Source: Nostoc sp. FACHB-973 (GTDB taxonomy: Bacteria > Cyanobacteriota > Cyanobacteriia > Cyanobacteriales > Nostocaceae). From it: a stretch of DNA of 64,000 nucleotides. A program made the translations under genes and the position numbers. Positions within the stretch are counted from its first letter, which is position 1, and every line of letters begins with the position of its first letter. The stretch covers positions 1 through 64,000 of the forward strand of contig NZ_JACJSJ010000027.1 of NCBI RefSeq assembly GCF_014698115.1. Reading direction: 5' to 3'. This document shows, one piece after another, positions 26,110 to 35,340 of the stretch. The notes beneath the pieces were generated by a model. It did no database searches, was not told where the DNA came from, and saw only the letters and a program-made list of their open reading frames with translations.

Positions 26110-26280
26110 CTACTCCTTCACCAAAACTTCTCGTAACATCACTCCCAAATCCTGCAATGCACGTTCACCATCTCCGACAAACGTCGTCCCGTGCATTGTT
26201 GCTAGGGTACGCGGCCTGAGTGCAGCTAATTCTTGGAGAATGCGATAGATATCCGAGGCAATTTCAGTAATAGTTGTCAT
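26110..26280 (-). pseudogene. Short fragment resembling the C-terminus of an MBL-fold hydrolase
   Basis: A 56-codon open frame starting ATG at 26278-26280 encodes [20 protein letters not shown] then [18 protein letters not shown]. The RPRTLAxMHGxxFxGDG motif is typical of the C-terminal end of a subgroup of metallo-beta-lactamase-fold hydrolases. The metal-binding HxHxDH part is absent. It is either a decayed remnant or a small stand-alone protein; its even spacing (5 bases to the methyltransferase, 11 bases after the HpxZ-like gene) suggests it is still transcribed. Upstream in-frame codons from 26355 overlap the preceding gene and are unlikely to be used. Confidence 0.55.
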
Positions 26281-26291
26281 AATTTTAAAAT

Positions 26292-26690
26292 TCACAAAGC
26301 TAACAAAGAAACATGTGCTGAAACTACTTTCCATCCTTCGGCGAACCTGTACCAAGTCTGGCTTTGTCGCCCAAAACGTTCTACACCACCGATAATGCGG
26401 CGAAACTCTAAAGTCACGGTTGCGGTATCTTTTCCAAAGGTGACAACTTTCAGATTCGAGATTTCTCGCTCTATTTTCGGATTTGGTCGAGAGGCGCGAA
26501 AGTTCCGAATTTCATCGCTACCATAGAGATTTTCTGTTACCCCGAACCGCACTACTTCGGGCGCATCCCAAAACAAGCTATCCATCACCTCTAAATTGTT
26601 ATTAGAAAGCGCTTCTTCATATTGAAGATATAAATCAGTCACTTCAGCTACAATGCCAGGGTCATTTACTGGGGTCATTGTTGTTACCAA
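26292..26690 (-). CDS. AtzH/HpxZ-like NTF2-fold protein
   Basis: A 132-residue NTF2-fold protein. Residues such as [39 protein letters not shown] and the FRASRP motif match the AtzH-like family (oxalurate catabolism protein HpxZ and relatives). These proteins accompany amidohydrolases in purine or triazine degradation in other bacteria, but no such partner is nearby, so function is uncertain. It belongs to the minus-strand group with the MFS transporter upstream (gap 14 bases to 26705). Confidence 0.8.
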   Translation of the reverse strand: MVTTMTPVNDPGIVAEVTDLYLQYEEALSNNNLEVMDSLFWDAPEVVRFGVTENLYGSDEIRNFRASRPNPKIEREISNLKVVTFGKDTATVTLEFRRIIGGVERFGRQSQTWYRFAEGWKVVSAHVSLLAL

Positions 26691-26704
26691 TTTTTAGTTA
26701 TTGA

Positions 26705-27922
26705 CTAATTATGAACTTTTTGATGAACCAAATCACGGAAGGTGGAGACTTGCTGCATAAACAAAAGTGACCCGACAACACAAACACTAGCAGCAAGAGT
26801 GATACTATTGGCAGCACCGATGTAACTTGCCAGTGCGCCGCCAATGAGATTGCCTATGGGTATAGCACCTGTAGATGTCATGACGTAAAGTCCTGTGATT
26901 TGCCCGCGATTTTCATCAGTGACTAACAATTGCAGCAAAGTGCGTCCGGTAATTATCTGCAAAATAAATCCGAAACCAGCCGCCAAGAGTGAAAGCAACG
27001 AAAGCCATAACACATGAGATAAGGCAAAGATAATCAGACTCAATCCCAAAAAACCTATTCCGAATGCTAAGACTTTTCCTAATTCAGATACATTTCTCTG
27101 CTTACTTAAGTAGATACCACCAACCAAGGTTCCCAAGCTGGAAGCTGTCATTAAAAAGCCGAACGTATTAGATCCGCCCTGTAAAATTTCCTGAGCAAAA
27201 ATAGGCCCCAAAGCCAGGTAAAATCCCCAAACACAGCAAACTAGAAATGAACCAATCAACACCGATCTGATTGGCATAAATCCGAAAGCATAATTAAAAC
27301 TAGCTTTTAATTCTTCTAAAGGTTTGCGTTTGGAAATAATAGCTTTTTTGAGAGCTAGTCGAATCGCCAAAAGAGCAATAATTACGGCGATGTAACTAAT
27401 GCTATCGATGAGAAAACAAAGTCCTGCTCCCAGCACTGCAATCAATATACCTGCGATCACCGGCCCAAGCATAGTAGTAACGCTCACAAGGGATGAGTAG
27501 AGAGCAAAGGCATTACCGAGATTTTCCTTACCCACCGTTTCTGGTAGAAAGGCTTGGCGAGTTGGAATATCAAAGGCATTGATTGTCCCTAGTAGCACAC
27601 CAAGAAATCCAATCTGCCAAACGTTAATACTACCGCTCAAAGCCAGCCACGCCAAAGCCAAAGACCGAACCATGCCTAGAATTTGGGCAACTAGCAGAAT
27701 TTGCTGACGATTCCAGCGATCGGCGACAATACCACCTAGAGGAATCAAAACAAGTGTGGGAATTTGGCTGGCAAAGCCCACCAAACCAAGTAACCAAGCG
27801 GAATCTGTGAGCCGATATACCAGCCAGCTAGTAGCTACCTGTGTCATCGACGTACCAATCAGAGAAATTGCCTGGCCTATGTAGAACAGGCGAAAATTTC
27901 TGGAATGAAAAGCAATAAGCAT
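26705..27922 (-). CDS. MFS transporter (EntS/DUF894-like)
   Basis: A 405-residue, 12-TM major facilitator of the enterobactin-exporter-like group. It starts MLIAFHSRNFRLFYIGQAIS and has typical motifs such as GGIVADRWNRQQIL after TM2. The ATG at 27920-27922 was chosen: an open frame extends 60 codons further upstream, but those codons are entirely STRR heptamers (Gly/Glu and Pro/His-rich) and are not family sequence. It resembles the MFS gene at 40287. The substrate is unknown. Confidence 0.88.
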   Translation of the reverse strand: MLIAFHSRNFRLFYIGQAISLIGTSMTQVATSWLVYRLTDSAWLLGLVGFASQIPTLVLIPLGGIVADRWNRQQILLVAQILGMVRSLALAWLALSGSINVWQIGFLGVLLGTINAFDIPTRQAFLPETVGKENLGNAFALYSSLVSVTTMLGPVIAGILIAVLGAGLCFLIDSISYIAVIIALLAIRLALKKAIISKRKPLEELKASFNYAFGFMPIRSVLIGSFLVCCVWGFYLALGPIFAQEILQGGSNTFGFLMTASSLGTLVGGIYLSKQRNVSELGKVLAFGIGFLGLSLIIFALSHVLWLSLLSLLAAGFGFILQIITGRTLLQLLVTDENRGQITGLYVMTSTGAIPIGNLIGGALASYIGAANSITLAASVCVVGSLLFMQQVSTFRDLVHQKVHN

Positions 27923-28088
27923 AGGGATTGGGTACTGGGTAATGGGGACTGGGCATGGGGCATGGGGCATTGGAGGTGTGGGAGGTGTGGGAGGATGGGG
28001 AAGAAATCTTTCCCCCCCCACTCCCCCATCCCCCTCATCCCCCTCATCTCCCCCCACTCCCCACTCCCCACTCCCCACTCCCCACTTT
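27923..28088. repeat. Large heptamer repeat block
   Basis: GGGTACT/GGGGACT/GGGCATG units at 27925-27970, GGAGGTGTG units at 27972-27995, then an opposed pyrimidine-rich half with CATCCCCCT and CCCCACT units up to 28085. The two halves are partly complementary. The block separates the MFS and TauE/SafE genes and would include the MFS 5' leader. Confidence 0.9.
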
Positions 28089-28865
28089 CTAACCATGAAC
28101 AAAAAAGTAGATGGTCATGCTGAAGGCAACAACCATAACAAATCTGCGAATTAATTGGGGTTCAAGTTTACGCGCATAGTGAGCGCTTAAATAACCACCC
28201 AAAGAACCACCCACTGCCATTAAAATCGCTTGATGCCAAGCAATTACACCCGCAAAAATAAAGGGGATAATGGCAATTCCATTAATACAACTGCCTAAAA
28301 ATGTCTTAAAGGCATTTATGGTATGGATACTTTTAATACCTAAAAATGATAAAGTTGCCAGCATTAAAATTCCGAGACCTGCTCCGAAAAAACCGCCATA
28401 GATTGCGATCGCTAATTGAGCCAGCACTAAATTAAATAAAGGTACAGACTCTGGTGATGACTTCTGACTTTGAAGTTGCAACCAACCTCTTACGGAATCA
28501 CCAAAGGTAAATACTAATGTTGCCAGTAGTAATAAATAGGGAATTAGCTTTTTGAAGACATCTGACGATGTATATAATAAAGCCACAGAGCCAGTTATTC
28601 CACTGATGAAACTGATGCCACATAAAAGCAAGAAAACTTCTCGTTTGATGCCTAAATCTTTACGATAGGCTCCTGCACTAGCTAAAGATGCTACCCAAAT
28701 AGCAGTATTATTTGTGGCATTAGCTGCAATGGGCGGTACACCCGTAAATATGAGTGCTGGAAAAGTAATAAAGCTCCCACCACCTGCTACAGCATTCAGT
28801 CCCCCTGCAAAAAAAGCAGTACTGAACAAAAGTAAGCTATGGAGAAACGTTAAAGATGGCGGCAT
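28089..28865 (-). CDS. TauE/SafE-type membrane transporter
   Basis: A 258-residue protein with about eight hydrophobic segments. It carries the TauE/SafE family pattern: AGGLNAVAGGGSFITFPALI near the N-terminus and a second related repeat (FFGAGLGILMLATLSFLG) in the second half. Members export sulfite, sulfoacetate or related organic anions. Its position at the edge of the organosulfur-rich part of the window is consistent with that, but no substrate can be read off. Confidence 0.9.
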   Translation of the reverse strand: MPPSLTFLHSLLLFSTAFFAGGLNAVAGGGSFITFPALIFTGVPPIAANATNNTAIWVASLASAGAYRKDLGIKREVFLLLCGISFISGITGSVALLYTSSDVFKKLIPYLLLLATLVFTFGDSVRGWLQLQSQKSSPESVPLFNLVLAQLAIAIYGGFFGAGLGILMLATLSFLGIKSIHTINAFKTFLGSCINGIAIIPFIFAGVIAWHQAILMAVGGSLGGYLSAHYARKLEPQLIRRFVMVVAFSMTIYFFVHG

Positions 28866-28881
28866 TATTTTGAGTGATAAA

Positions 28882-29535
28882 CTACAAATTAGGAATTACA
28901 AGTCCTGGAATATCTTCTGGACAATGAGCTATCAAATCAGCACCATGAGTCTTTAATTCTTCCTCAGTTCCATAGCCGTAAGTGACACCAATTGCAGCAA
29001 GATGATTGCGCTTGGCTCCAATCATGTCGTGTTTGCGATCGCCAACCATTACCACACTACAATGTGAAAGATTTTCTGTGAGTAAAATGTGAGAAATTAA
29101 GTCAGCTTTTGCGCTCCTAGTCCCATCAAATTCGCTACCATAAATGCCATCAAAAAGCAACGCTAAAGAAAAATATTCAATAATTTGCGTAGCGTAAACA
29201 TGAGGTTTTGAAGTAGCAACAAAGGTTTTATAGCCAGCAAAACGAATCACTTTTAAAGTTTCTGTAATCAGCGGATAAAGCGAATTTTCAAATAATCCAA
29301 TCGTAGAAAAGCGACTCCGATAAAGTGAAACCGCCTTCTCAACTAACGCATAATCTGAAGTCTTGAGTAACTGCGAAAAACTATCTTTGAGCGGAGGACC
29401 AATACACCAATGCAATTGCTCAGCATCCGGTGGTTTGTAACCGAGTTCAGACAGGGCATACTGAATGCAGCGAGTGATACCAAGTTGAGGATCTGTCAAT
29501 GTTCCATCTAGATCGAAAAGGATAGCATCAAGCAT
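28882..29535 (-). CDS. HAD-family hydrolase (phosphoglycolate-phosphatase-like)
   Basis: A 217-residue HAD phosphatase. Motif I is FDLDGTLTDP (nucleophile and acid/base Asp), followed by a cap domain (about 17-85), motif II ATSKP, the motif III lysine region (SAKADLISH) and motif IV MVGDRKHDMIGAKRN. This is the Gph/PpaX-like layout. The stop codon lies 16 bases from the TauE/SafE start, so they may be co-transcribed. Confidence 0.88.
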   Translation of the reverse strand: MLDAILFDLDGTLTDPQLGITRCIQYALSELGYKPPDAEQLHWCIGPPLKDSFSQLLKTSDYALVEKAVSLYRSRFSTIGLFENSLYPLITETLKVIRFAGYKTFVATSKPHVYATQIIEYFSLALLFDGIYGSEFDGTRSAKADLISHILLTENLSHCSVVMVGDRKHDMIGAKRNHLAAIGVTYGYGTEEELKTHGADLIAHCPEDIPGLVIPNL

Positions 29536-29644
29536 ATTTCGTCATTAAAAAATTAAGATTAATCTAAGTTTATAAGTCTAGATATATAAGTTTTATTTAG
29601 ATAATTAGCCTTACATAAATCTTCTAATTCCCAATCCCCAGTCC

Positions 29645-30616
29645 CTATTTCCCAGTATTCCTAATTTTTCGTGATTGAAAAAAGCTTTCTCCACTAAGCA
29701 AAGCAATCCCAAATGTGACAACACCAATCCCCATAATTTGAATCAAGTTTAAGGTTTCACTAATAGTTGCCCAAGCTACTATTGCGGTCAATGCTGGACT
29801 GCTAGAGCCGATTATTGAAGCGGTAGTTGCACCAATCATCCGAATCCCTAAATTGTTCAAAATGTGTCCTACAAAGCTAACTAAACCCGAAAAGATACTA
29901 CCAATCCACAGAGGCGTCCAGTCAATTTGAGTAGTAGAAACTGGCCAGAACAATAAGCTAACACCGGAGAGTAACAGGGTGGAAGCAAAACTAATCCAAG
30001 TGAAGGGAACTGGATGGAATTTTTCTAAACATTTTTGGGCGATAACGTTATAGAACGCATAAACAATGCCAGCACTAATACTCGCTACAATCCCAACTAC
30101 AATGGTATGATTGCTGTGACTTCCAGAAGATTGGGGAATAACAAGAACGCAGCCCACCAGAATAATCCCCATCACCAACCAACGGAAAAATGTAGGGCGT
30201 TGGCCGAAAAACTTCCAAGATAGCAACGCTGTAAACACGGGATAGATGAAGAAAAGGGTCGTAGCAATTCCAGTAGTAATTAAGCCAATAGCAACGTAGA
30301 GTAAGGTAACGTAGACAAACATCAGTACTCCACAGATCAAGGCTTGAATCAGAATATTCCGGTATTGGCGAGTGAACAACTCTCGTAATTCTTTAAAGGC
30401 AGATGGATATAGCTTGAATGCCAGAGATGCCATGAGTGGAACTACGAGTAGCATTCGCATGAACATCAACAAGAATGAATTCTGCAAATCCGGTTTAACG
30501 TATCCACCGAGTAAAAAGAAACTTAGTACGAGATGTTCTGAAAACAAAACTCGCACAGTAACGTTGTGAAACGCCAAAACAAAGGAGGATAGAAGAACCG
30601 TCAGGATGCCTAACAC
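29645..30616 (-). CDS. DMT-superfamily (EamA) transporter
   Basis: A 323-residue membrane protein with ten hydrophobic segments arranged as two EamA repeats. The second repeat ends TASIIGSSSPALTAIVAWATI, as in typical EamA domains. Likely a metabolite exporter; substrate unknown. TTCCCAG/CCCCAGT-type heptamers occur just downstream at about 29628-29655. Confidence 0.87.
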   Translation of the reverse strand: MLGILTVLLSSFVLAFHNVTVRVLFSEHLVLSFFLLGGYVKPDLQNSFLLMFMRMLLVVPLMASLAFKLYPSAFKELRELFTRQYRNILIQALICGVLMFVYVTLLYVAIGLITTGIATTLFFIYPVFTALLSWKFFGQRPTFFRWLVMGIILVGCVLVIPQSSGSHSNHTIVVGIVASISAGIVYAFYNVIAQKCLEKFHPVPFTWISFASTLLLSGVSLLFWPVSTTQIDWTPLWIGSIFSGLVSFVGHILNNLGIRMIGATTASIIGSSSPALTAIVAWATISETLNLIQIMGIGVVTFGIALLSGESFFQSRKIRNTGK

Positions 30617-30690
30617 GCGAAAAAGGTTTTTTGAAACCCGATTGTATTGCTGAAATTACTGGACTGACATACCAGACGAGATTTGAGTTT

Positions 30691-31287
30691 TTACGACTCT
30701 GGTTTCGTCAATTGTAAGGACGGCCGCCCAGAAAATTCATCATACCATTGAGCAAGTTGGGGATAGTTATGTCGCCATTGTAATTCCGGCAAACGAATTT
30801 CTAATCCTAGTGCAGAGGCGAGGGTGATATGAGCGAGCTTAGGTGTTTGGTCGAGTTTTTCGGAAATCTTCTCGAAGTAGTCTAGAATTCGCAAAGCACG
30901 CGATCGCTCTAACTCGATCACTTTAGGTGATTGCTCACTTTCGTCCCGCAATATTCGCTCCCTTGCCCAAATACTAATACCATCGATAAATGCAGTTGTG
31001 ATGCCTTCAAGCTGCTGCGAAAATCCGTCAGAATCATCAGCAACAATTTTGATTTCAGGATTTAACCGATTGAGATAACTAACGATGATCCGCGTTTCAC
31101 TCAAGATGAATCCGTCATCAGTCGCCAGGGTTGGCACTTTACCCGTCGGATTGTAATTGAGTAATTCGCTATTGCGATCGCGTACCGTCACTTTTTGCAG
31201 TTCCACGCGATCGCTTAAATTTAGCTCAATGATTGCAACCCTAACTATGCGGGCGTATTGAGATCTTTCTGTGTAAAAGAGTTTCAT
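30691..31287 (-). CDS. Glutathione S-transferase family protein
   Basis: A 198-residue GST-like protein. The N-terminal thioredoxin-fold domain (MKLFYTERSQYARIVRVAI) contains the NPTGKVPTLATDDG cis-proline loop and SETRIIVSYL glutathione-contact segment. An all-helical C-terminal domain follows. The S/Y/C residue in the active-site position is probably Ser9. It lies just downstream of the NtaA-type monooxygenase gene (29-base gap), so it may work on a product of that pathway. Confidence 0.85.
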   Translation of the reverse strand: MKLFYTERSQYARIVRVAIIELNLSDRVELQKVTVRDRNSELLNYNPTGKVPTLATDDGFILSETRIIVSYLNRLNPEIKIVADDSDGFSQQLEGITTAFIDGISIWARERILRDESEQSPKVIELERSRALRILDYFEKISEKLDQTPKLAHITLASALGLEIRLPELQWRHNYPQLAQWYDEFSGRPSLQLTKPES

Positions 31288-31316
31288 AAAAAAGTGCGAT
31301 CGCTCTTTTAGTGAAA

Positions 31317-32690
31317 TTATCTGGAAGCACCCGCCAGTTCTGGGGATGCAACTTTACTGAACTGATTTACTGGACGAGGTAAACCAAGATTCTCCCGCAG
31401 GGTACGCCCTTCATATTCGGTACGGAATAAACCCCGGCGTTGCAGTTCTGGAATCACCAAATCTACAAATTCATCCAAACCACCAGGTAGCCAAGGTGGC
31501 ATAATATTAAATCCATCAGCACCATCGTTAACAAACCAGTCTTCCAGCTGATCGGCAATTTGCTCCGGCGTTCCCAGAATTGTCCGATGTCCCCGTGCCC
31601 CAGCAATCCACAAATACAGTTGCCTAATTGTTAAATTCTCTCTGCGGGCGAGGTCAGTTATCAGCTGCAAGCGACTTTTCCCACCATTGGTATCTGGTAA
31701 ATCTGGCAGTGGCCCGTCCAAGGGGTATTTCGATAAATCGTGTCCACCCACAAGTCCTGAGAGTAGTCCTAACCCAACCGACGGATGAATTAAATCTTGA
31801 AGTTCCTGGTACTTCTCTTTCGCTTCCTCCTCAGTTCTACCAATTACCGGAAATACACCTGGCATAATTTTCAGATGATCGGGCGATCGTCCATATTTAC
31901 TCAGTCTACCTTTGACACCAGAATAAAAGGTCTGGGCTTCGGCAAGAGTTTGCTGGGCAGTAAAAATTGCCTCTGCTGTCTGTGCCGCTAAATCTTGTCC
32001 AGCCTCAGAAGAACCAGCTTGCACAATCACCGGATACCCTTGAATGGGGCGGGCTACATTCAGCGGGCCGCGCACTGAGAAATGTTGACCCTTATGATTC
32101 GGAACGTGTAGCTTGTCAGGATCGAAGTAAATACCCGATTCTTTGTCCCGTAAAAAGGCATCATCTTCCCAACTGTCCCAAAGCTTGGAAGTAACTTCTA
32201 AAAATTCCCTCGCCCGTTCATAGCGCAGTGCATGTTCCAAATGCTCTTCTCGACTGAAGTTCTTAGCTGCGGCTTCAGCAGAGGAGGTGACAACATTCCA
32301 TCCAGCACGACCCCCGCTCAAGTAATCTAGCGAAGCAAACTTGCGCGCGAGGTGAAAGGGTTCGTCATAGGTAGTTGATGCCGTTGCCACCAAGCCGATA
32401 TGCTCGGTCACCACAGATAGTGCCGATAATAAAGTCAGCGGTTCAAAGTGGACACTGAATTGTCCCGAACGGCTAAAAGCTTCTCTTCCTTTTCCTTGAT
32501 CCCAAACTGCTAAACCGTCCGCCAGAAAGAGCATATCAAATTTACCCCGTTCGGCTGTCTGTGCGAGGCGCTTGTAATGCTGAAAATTCAGACCTCCGTC
32601 CGGCTGAGCATTGGGATGTCGCCAAGCTGCCACGTGATGACCTGAACCTGGTAGAAACGCACCTAGTTTAATTTGTTTTTTGTGGCTCAT
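31317..32690 (-). CDS. NtaA/DmoA-type FMN-dependent monooxygenase
   Basis: A 457-residue flavin-dependent monooxygenase of the bacterial luciferase-like superfamily, NtaA/SnaA/DmoA/SoxA-type group. Landmarks are FLPGSGHHVAAWRHP, GKFDMLFLADG, FEPLTLLSALSVVTEHIGL and the SGGRAGWNVVTS flavin-binding motif. The family oxidises organosulfur or aminopolycarboxylate compounds with reduced FMN supplied by a separate reductase. The ATG is 103 bases from the TauD gene upstream on the same strand, which supports an organosulfur substrate. Confidence 0.9.
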   Translation of the reverse strand: MSHKKQIKLGAFLPGSGHHVAAWRHPNAQPDGGLNFQHYKRLAQTAERGKFDMLFLADGLAVWDQGKGREAFSRSGQFSVHFEPLTLLSALSVVTEHIGLVATASTTYDEPFHLARKFASLDYLSGGRAGWNVVTSSAEAAAKNFSREEHLEHALRYERAREFLEVTSKLWDSWEDDAFLRDKESGIYFDPDKLHVPNHKGQHFSVRGPLNVARPIQGYPVIVQAGSSEAGQDLAAQTAEAIFTAQQTLAEAQTFYSGVKGRLSKYGRSPDHLKIMPGVFPVIGRTEEEAKEKYQELQDLIHPSVGLGLLSGLVGGHDLSKYPLDGPLPDLPDTNGGKSRLQLITDLARRENLTIRQLYLWIAGARGHRTILGTPEQIADQLEDWFVNDGADGFNIMPPWLPGGLDEFVDLVIPELQRRGLFRTEYEGRTLRENLGLPRPVNQFSKVASPELAGASR

Positions 32691-32754
32691 TTTTTATTTC
32701 TACGAAAATTTACTTATGCTTTTTCAACTTTGAGACTGGGGATTTCGATCAAGA

Positions 32755-32793
32755 AACTTCTTCCCAGTCCCCAGTCCCCAGTCCCCAATCCCC
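32755..32793. repeat. CCCCAGT heptamer array downstream of tauD
   Basis: Four to five units of TCCCCAG type between the monooxygenase start codon and the end of the tauD-like gene. Confidence 0.85.
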
Positions 32794-33708
32794 CTATACT
32801 GCAACTGCCTCGCGTCGGTTGTATGCAGAAGAGTCACCCTTGATGGCTTGACTTTGTTTACCATCAATGCCAACTGGAATATCGCCGACGATTGTCACTC
32901 GCTGAACGTGACGGGGTTGGTTGCCGTAATCAGCAACTGCGTAGTGTTGAGTAGCGCGGTTGTCCCAGAATGCCACATCACCAACTTGCCAACGCCAACG
33001 AACTGTATTTTCGGGACGGGTTACGTAAGCTTGTAACAGTCTTAAAATATCGTCGGATTCAGTGGTTGATAGACCACGGAACTGGCGAACAAAGCCACCA
33101 ATAAATAAGCCACGTTCACCAGATTCAGGATGAACGCGTACTACTGGGTGAAGCGTTTCATATACCGTCGAAGTGAAAACAGCCCGGTAAGCCTTCACGT
33201 CTTCAGGAAGGTCAAATCCAGTTGCATAGTCGTAGGCATTGCTATGTACTGCCCAGAGTTCATCTGCAATACTACGCAGATGGTTTGGTAAATCTTGATA
33301 TGCAGTCACAGAGTTTGCCCAGATAGTATCGCCTCCGGCTGGAGGAATGACCAGTGCCCGCAAGATGGAGCCAAGGGGAGGACGGTCTACAAATGTTACA
33401 TCAGTGTGCCAACTATTCGCACGGGAAGTAGTTTTGCCGTAATTCAAATCGAGGACTTCTGGATGGTCTGGAAGTGATGGAACGGTGGGGTGAGCTGTAG
33501 TGACTTCACCAAATCTGCGGGCGAAGGCTACCTGTCCGTTAGCATCGAGTTGCTGTTGATCGCGGAAGAAAATTACTTTGTATTGAACTAAGGCTTTACG
33601 GATATCACTGATAACTTCGTCGCTCAAGTTATTACTCAGATTAACGCCAATGATTTGGGCACCGATGCGTCCGGCAACTGGTTTGATGTCAAAGTATTGG
33701 GAACTCAT
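32794..33708 (-). CDS. TauD/TfdA-family dioxygenase
   Basis: A 304-residue Fe(II)/2-oxoglutarate dioxygenase. The 2-His-1-carboxylate triad is visible as SWHTDVTF (His and Asp) and RATQHYAV (distal His), with the 2-oxoglutarate-binding Arg in RHVQRVTI. Other family parts are GAQIIGVNLSNNLSDEVISD and FFRDQQQLD. Such enzymes oxygenate taurine, alkyl sulfate or sulfonate next to the heteroatom, releasing sulfite or sulfate plus aldehyde. It is the same strand as the flavin monooxygenase and GST genes. Confidence 0.92.
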   Translation of the reverse strand: MSSQYFDIKPVAGRIGAQIIGVNLSNNLSDEVISDIRKALVQYKVIFFRDQQQLDANGQVAFARRFGEVTTAHPTVPSLPDHPEVLDLNYGKTTSRANSWHTDVTFVDRPPLGSILRALVIPPAGGDTIWANSVTAYQDLPNHLRSIADELWAVHSNAYDYATGFDLPEDVKAYRAVFTSTVYETLHPVVRVHPESGERGLFIGGFVRQFRGLSTTESDDILRLLQAYVTRPENTVRWRWQVGDVAFWDNRATQHYAVADYGNQPRHVQRVTIVGDIPVGIDGKQSQAIKGDSSAYNRREAVAV

Positions 33709-33848
33709 GTGTTTGTTTCTCCTGAAAAGTTTGTCTTGAAATTGGGGTTTTCGAGGCTCTGCAATCCGCTCTTAATATTAATTAGATAAGACTTATGCAA
33801 GAACTCTCTGAAACTCTTATTTGTCTATGTCCTCCGCCTCCTAGCTTG

Positions 33849-34649
33849 TTAAACACCAGGAGTAGAACCGCCATCAACGATAATTTCTGTTCCTGTAATC
33901 GATGCAGCTAGATCGGATACCAAAAACAGCGCTAGGGCAGCAATTTCTTCTGGCTGGGCGATTCTTTTTAAAGGAATAGTCTGAATGCTTTCGGCCTTTG
34001 CTTGCTCGACGGTGATTCCACGGGCTTGGGCGTTCTGCTGGGCTAGACGTTCAGCACGTTCAGTAGCTGTAGCACCAGGCGATATGGCATTAATGCGAAT
34101 GTTGTACTCGGCTAACTCTTTAGAAATGCCCTTTGTGAAGTTGAGCAAAGCCGCATTGCTTGTACCACCAGCTAAAAAGCTAGGGCGAGGTGTACGTGCT
34201 GCACCGCCGACTATATTAACAATCCGTCCATCACCGCGACTTTTTTGATGGGGTACAACGGCTCTGACAAAGCGAATGTAGCCCAATAGTTTTAGATTCC
34301 AAGCATCCAAAAATAAATCATCACTTGAGTCAAGGAACGACCCCGCACGGGCTGAACCGGCGTTATTAATCAAAATATCAATCTGACCAAACTGTGCCAG
34401 AGTTGTTGACACAACTTTCTCAACATCCTCAGCCTGAGTCAGGTCGGCACTGATGGAGATGACTTTTGCTCCTGGGGTGGGTAGCGACTGAATCGCACTG
34501 ACCGCATTTTCTAGTCGTTCTGGGTTACGAGCTGCGATCGCCACATTCACACCCTCACTATACAAAGCTTTGGCGATCGCTAAGCCAATCCCCGCACTTC
34601 CTCCTGTCACAATCGCTGTTTTACCTGATAGTTTTAGTTCTAAGCTCAT
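33849..34649 (-). CDS. SDR-family protein with a replaced catalytic tetrad
   Basis: A 266-residue classical SDR by fold: cofactor motif TGGSAGIGLAIAKAL, NNAG in ILINNAGSARAG, and the C-terminal PEEIAALALFLVSD with TGTEIIVDGG. The usual Ser...Tyr-x-x-x-Lys is not present. Where YSASKAAL is expected the sequence reads GGTSNAALLNF, so both Tyr and Lys are replaced, and the Ser position is Gly. This occurs in an SDR subgroup, but a standard dehydrogenase activity should not be assumed. It is in the organosulfur region upstream of tauD. Confidence 0.85.
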   Translation of the reverse strand: MSLELKLSGKTAIVTGGSAGIGLAIAKALYSEGVNVAIAARNPERLENAVSAIQSLPTPGAKVISISADLTQAEDVEKVVSTTLAQFGQIDILINNAGSARAGSFLDSSDDLFLDAWNLKLLGYIRFVRAVVPHQKSRGDGRIVNIVGGAARTPRPSFLAGGTSNAALLNFTKGISKELAEYNIRINAISPGATATERAERLAQQNAQARGITVEQAKAESIQTIPLKRIAQPEEIAALALFLVSDLAASITGTEIIVDGGSTPGV

Positions 34650-34825
34650 AGCAAAGTCATACCATTTTGGATTTTAGATTTTAGATTTTGGATTGGGGAT
34701 AGTTTGGTGAATCTAGGTTAAGTAAATCAATCTGTCACAATCCTTTTTAAGGTTCAAAAATGTGATTTATTTTTTACAAATCCGCTATCCCGCAATACGC
34801 TTGCATTAAGCGTAAAAATATTCAT

Positions 34826-34852
34826 TATAGAGACGCGATTCATCGCGTCTGC
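34826..34852. repeat. AGACGCGATTCATCGCGTCT palindrome at a gene 3' end
   Basis: The near-perfect palindrome AGACGCGA TTCA TCGCGTCT contains the TGA stop codon and last codons of the minus-strand gene at 34840. The same palindrome occurs in intergenic DNA at about 46164-46186. Confidence 0.85.
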
Positions 34853-35226
34853 AAGACTTCAACAACCTCATCCCGAACCAATAATATTGCTGATTGAGAA
34901 CCTGTATTGTGGATATTCAAGATTGCTCGGCTTTCTTGGGATGTACAACCCAAAAGTATCTTGATTTCTGTATCCCGTTTTTGTAAGTCAACACTACAGA
35001 TGAGGGCGGTGACTGTTCTACTTGATAAGCTTCCTATCCAGACATCTATATCAGCTTTATCTCCAGATCGAGTATCTTCCAAGTATCCATAATCCAGAGG
35101 ATAAATAAAGGATGGATAACGTGGATGTGATGTGCCTTTTGGACGATCTATCTTGAGGTTACTAGCAGCTACAAGTTGGTCTAGTTTGAACCAAAATTCA
35201 GCATAATTCGTAATTTCTAATGACAC
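34840..35226 (-). CDS. Inorganic-pyrophosphatase-like small protein
   Basis: A 128-residue protein that reads like a compact soluble inorganic pyrophosphatase: IDRPKGTSHPRYP, FIYPLDYGYLEDTRSGDKAD and DIDVWIG match the active-site strand order ERPKGS.H.R, YPLDYGYL and the D..DV pair. It is much shorter than the usual 165-180 residues and lacks the C-terminal part. The last codons and stop come from a palindromic repeat, so it may have been trimmed at its 3' end. A catalytic role is uncertain. Confidence 0.7.
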   Translation of the reverse strand: MSLEITNYAEFWFKLDQLVAASNLKIDRPKGTSHPRYPSFIYPLDYGYLEDTRSGDKADIDVWIGSLSSRTVTALICSVDLQKRDTEIKILLGCTSQESRAILNIHNTGSQSAILLVRDEVVEVLQTR

Positions 35227-35340
35227 TCGTTCCCCTTTGGCGTCTACCTTTAGGAGAAGACTCGCTAACCTAATTCATAATTTTTACCCCACACCTGAAC
35301 TTAAGCGGCTCGAAACAATAAATTTAGGTGTATAAAAAGA

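Noticed and set aside
27923-28154. A 60-residue N-terminal extension of the MFS gene and several small frames
   Set aside because: All are read out of heptamer repeats; the family sequence begins at the ATG at 27922.
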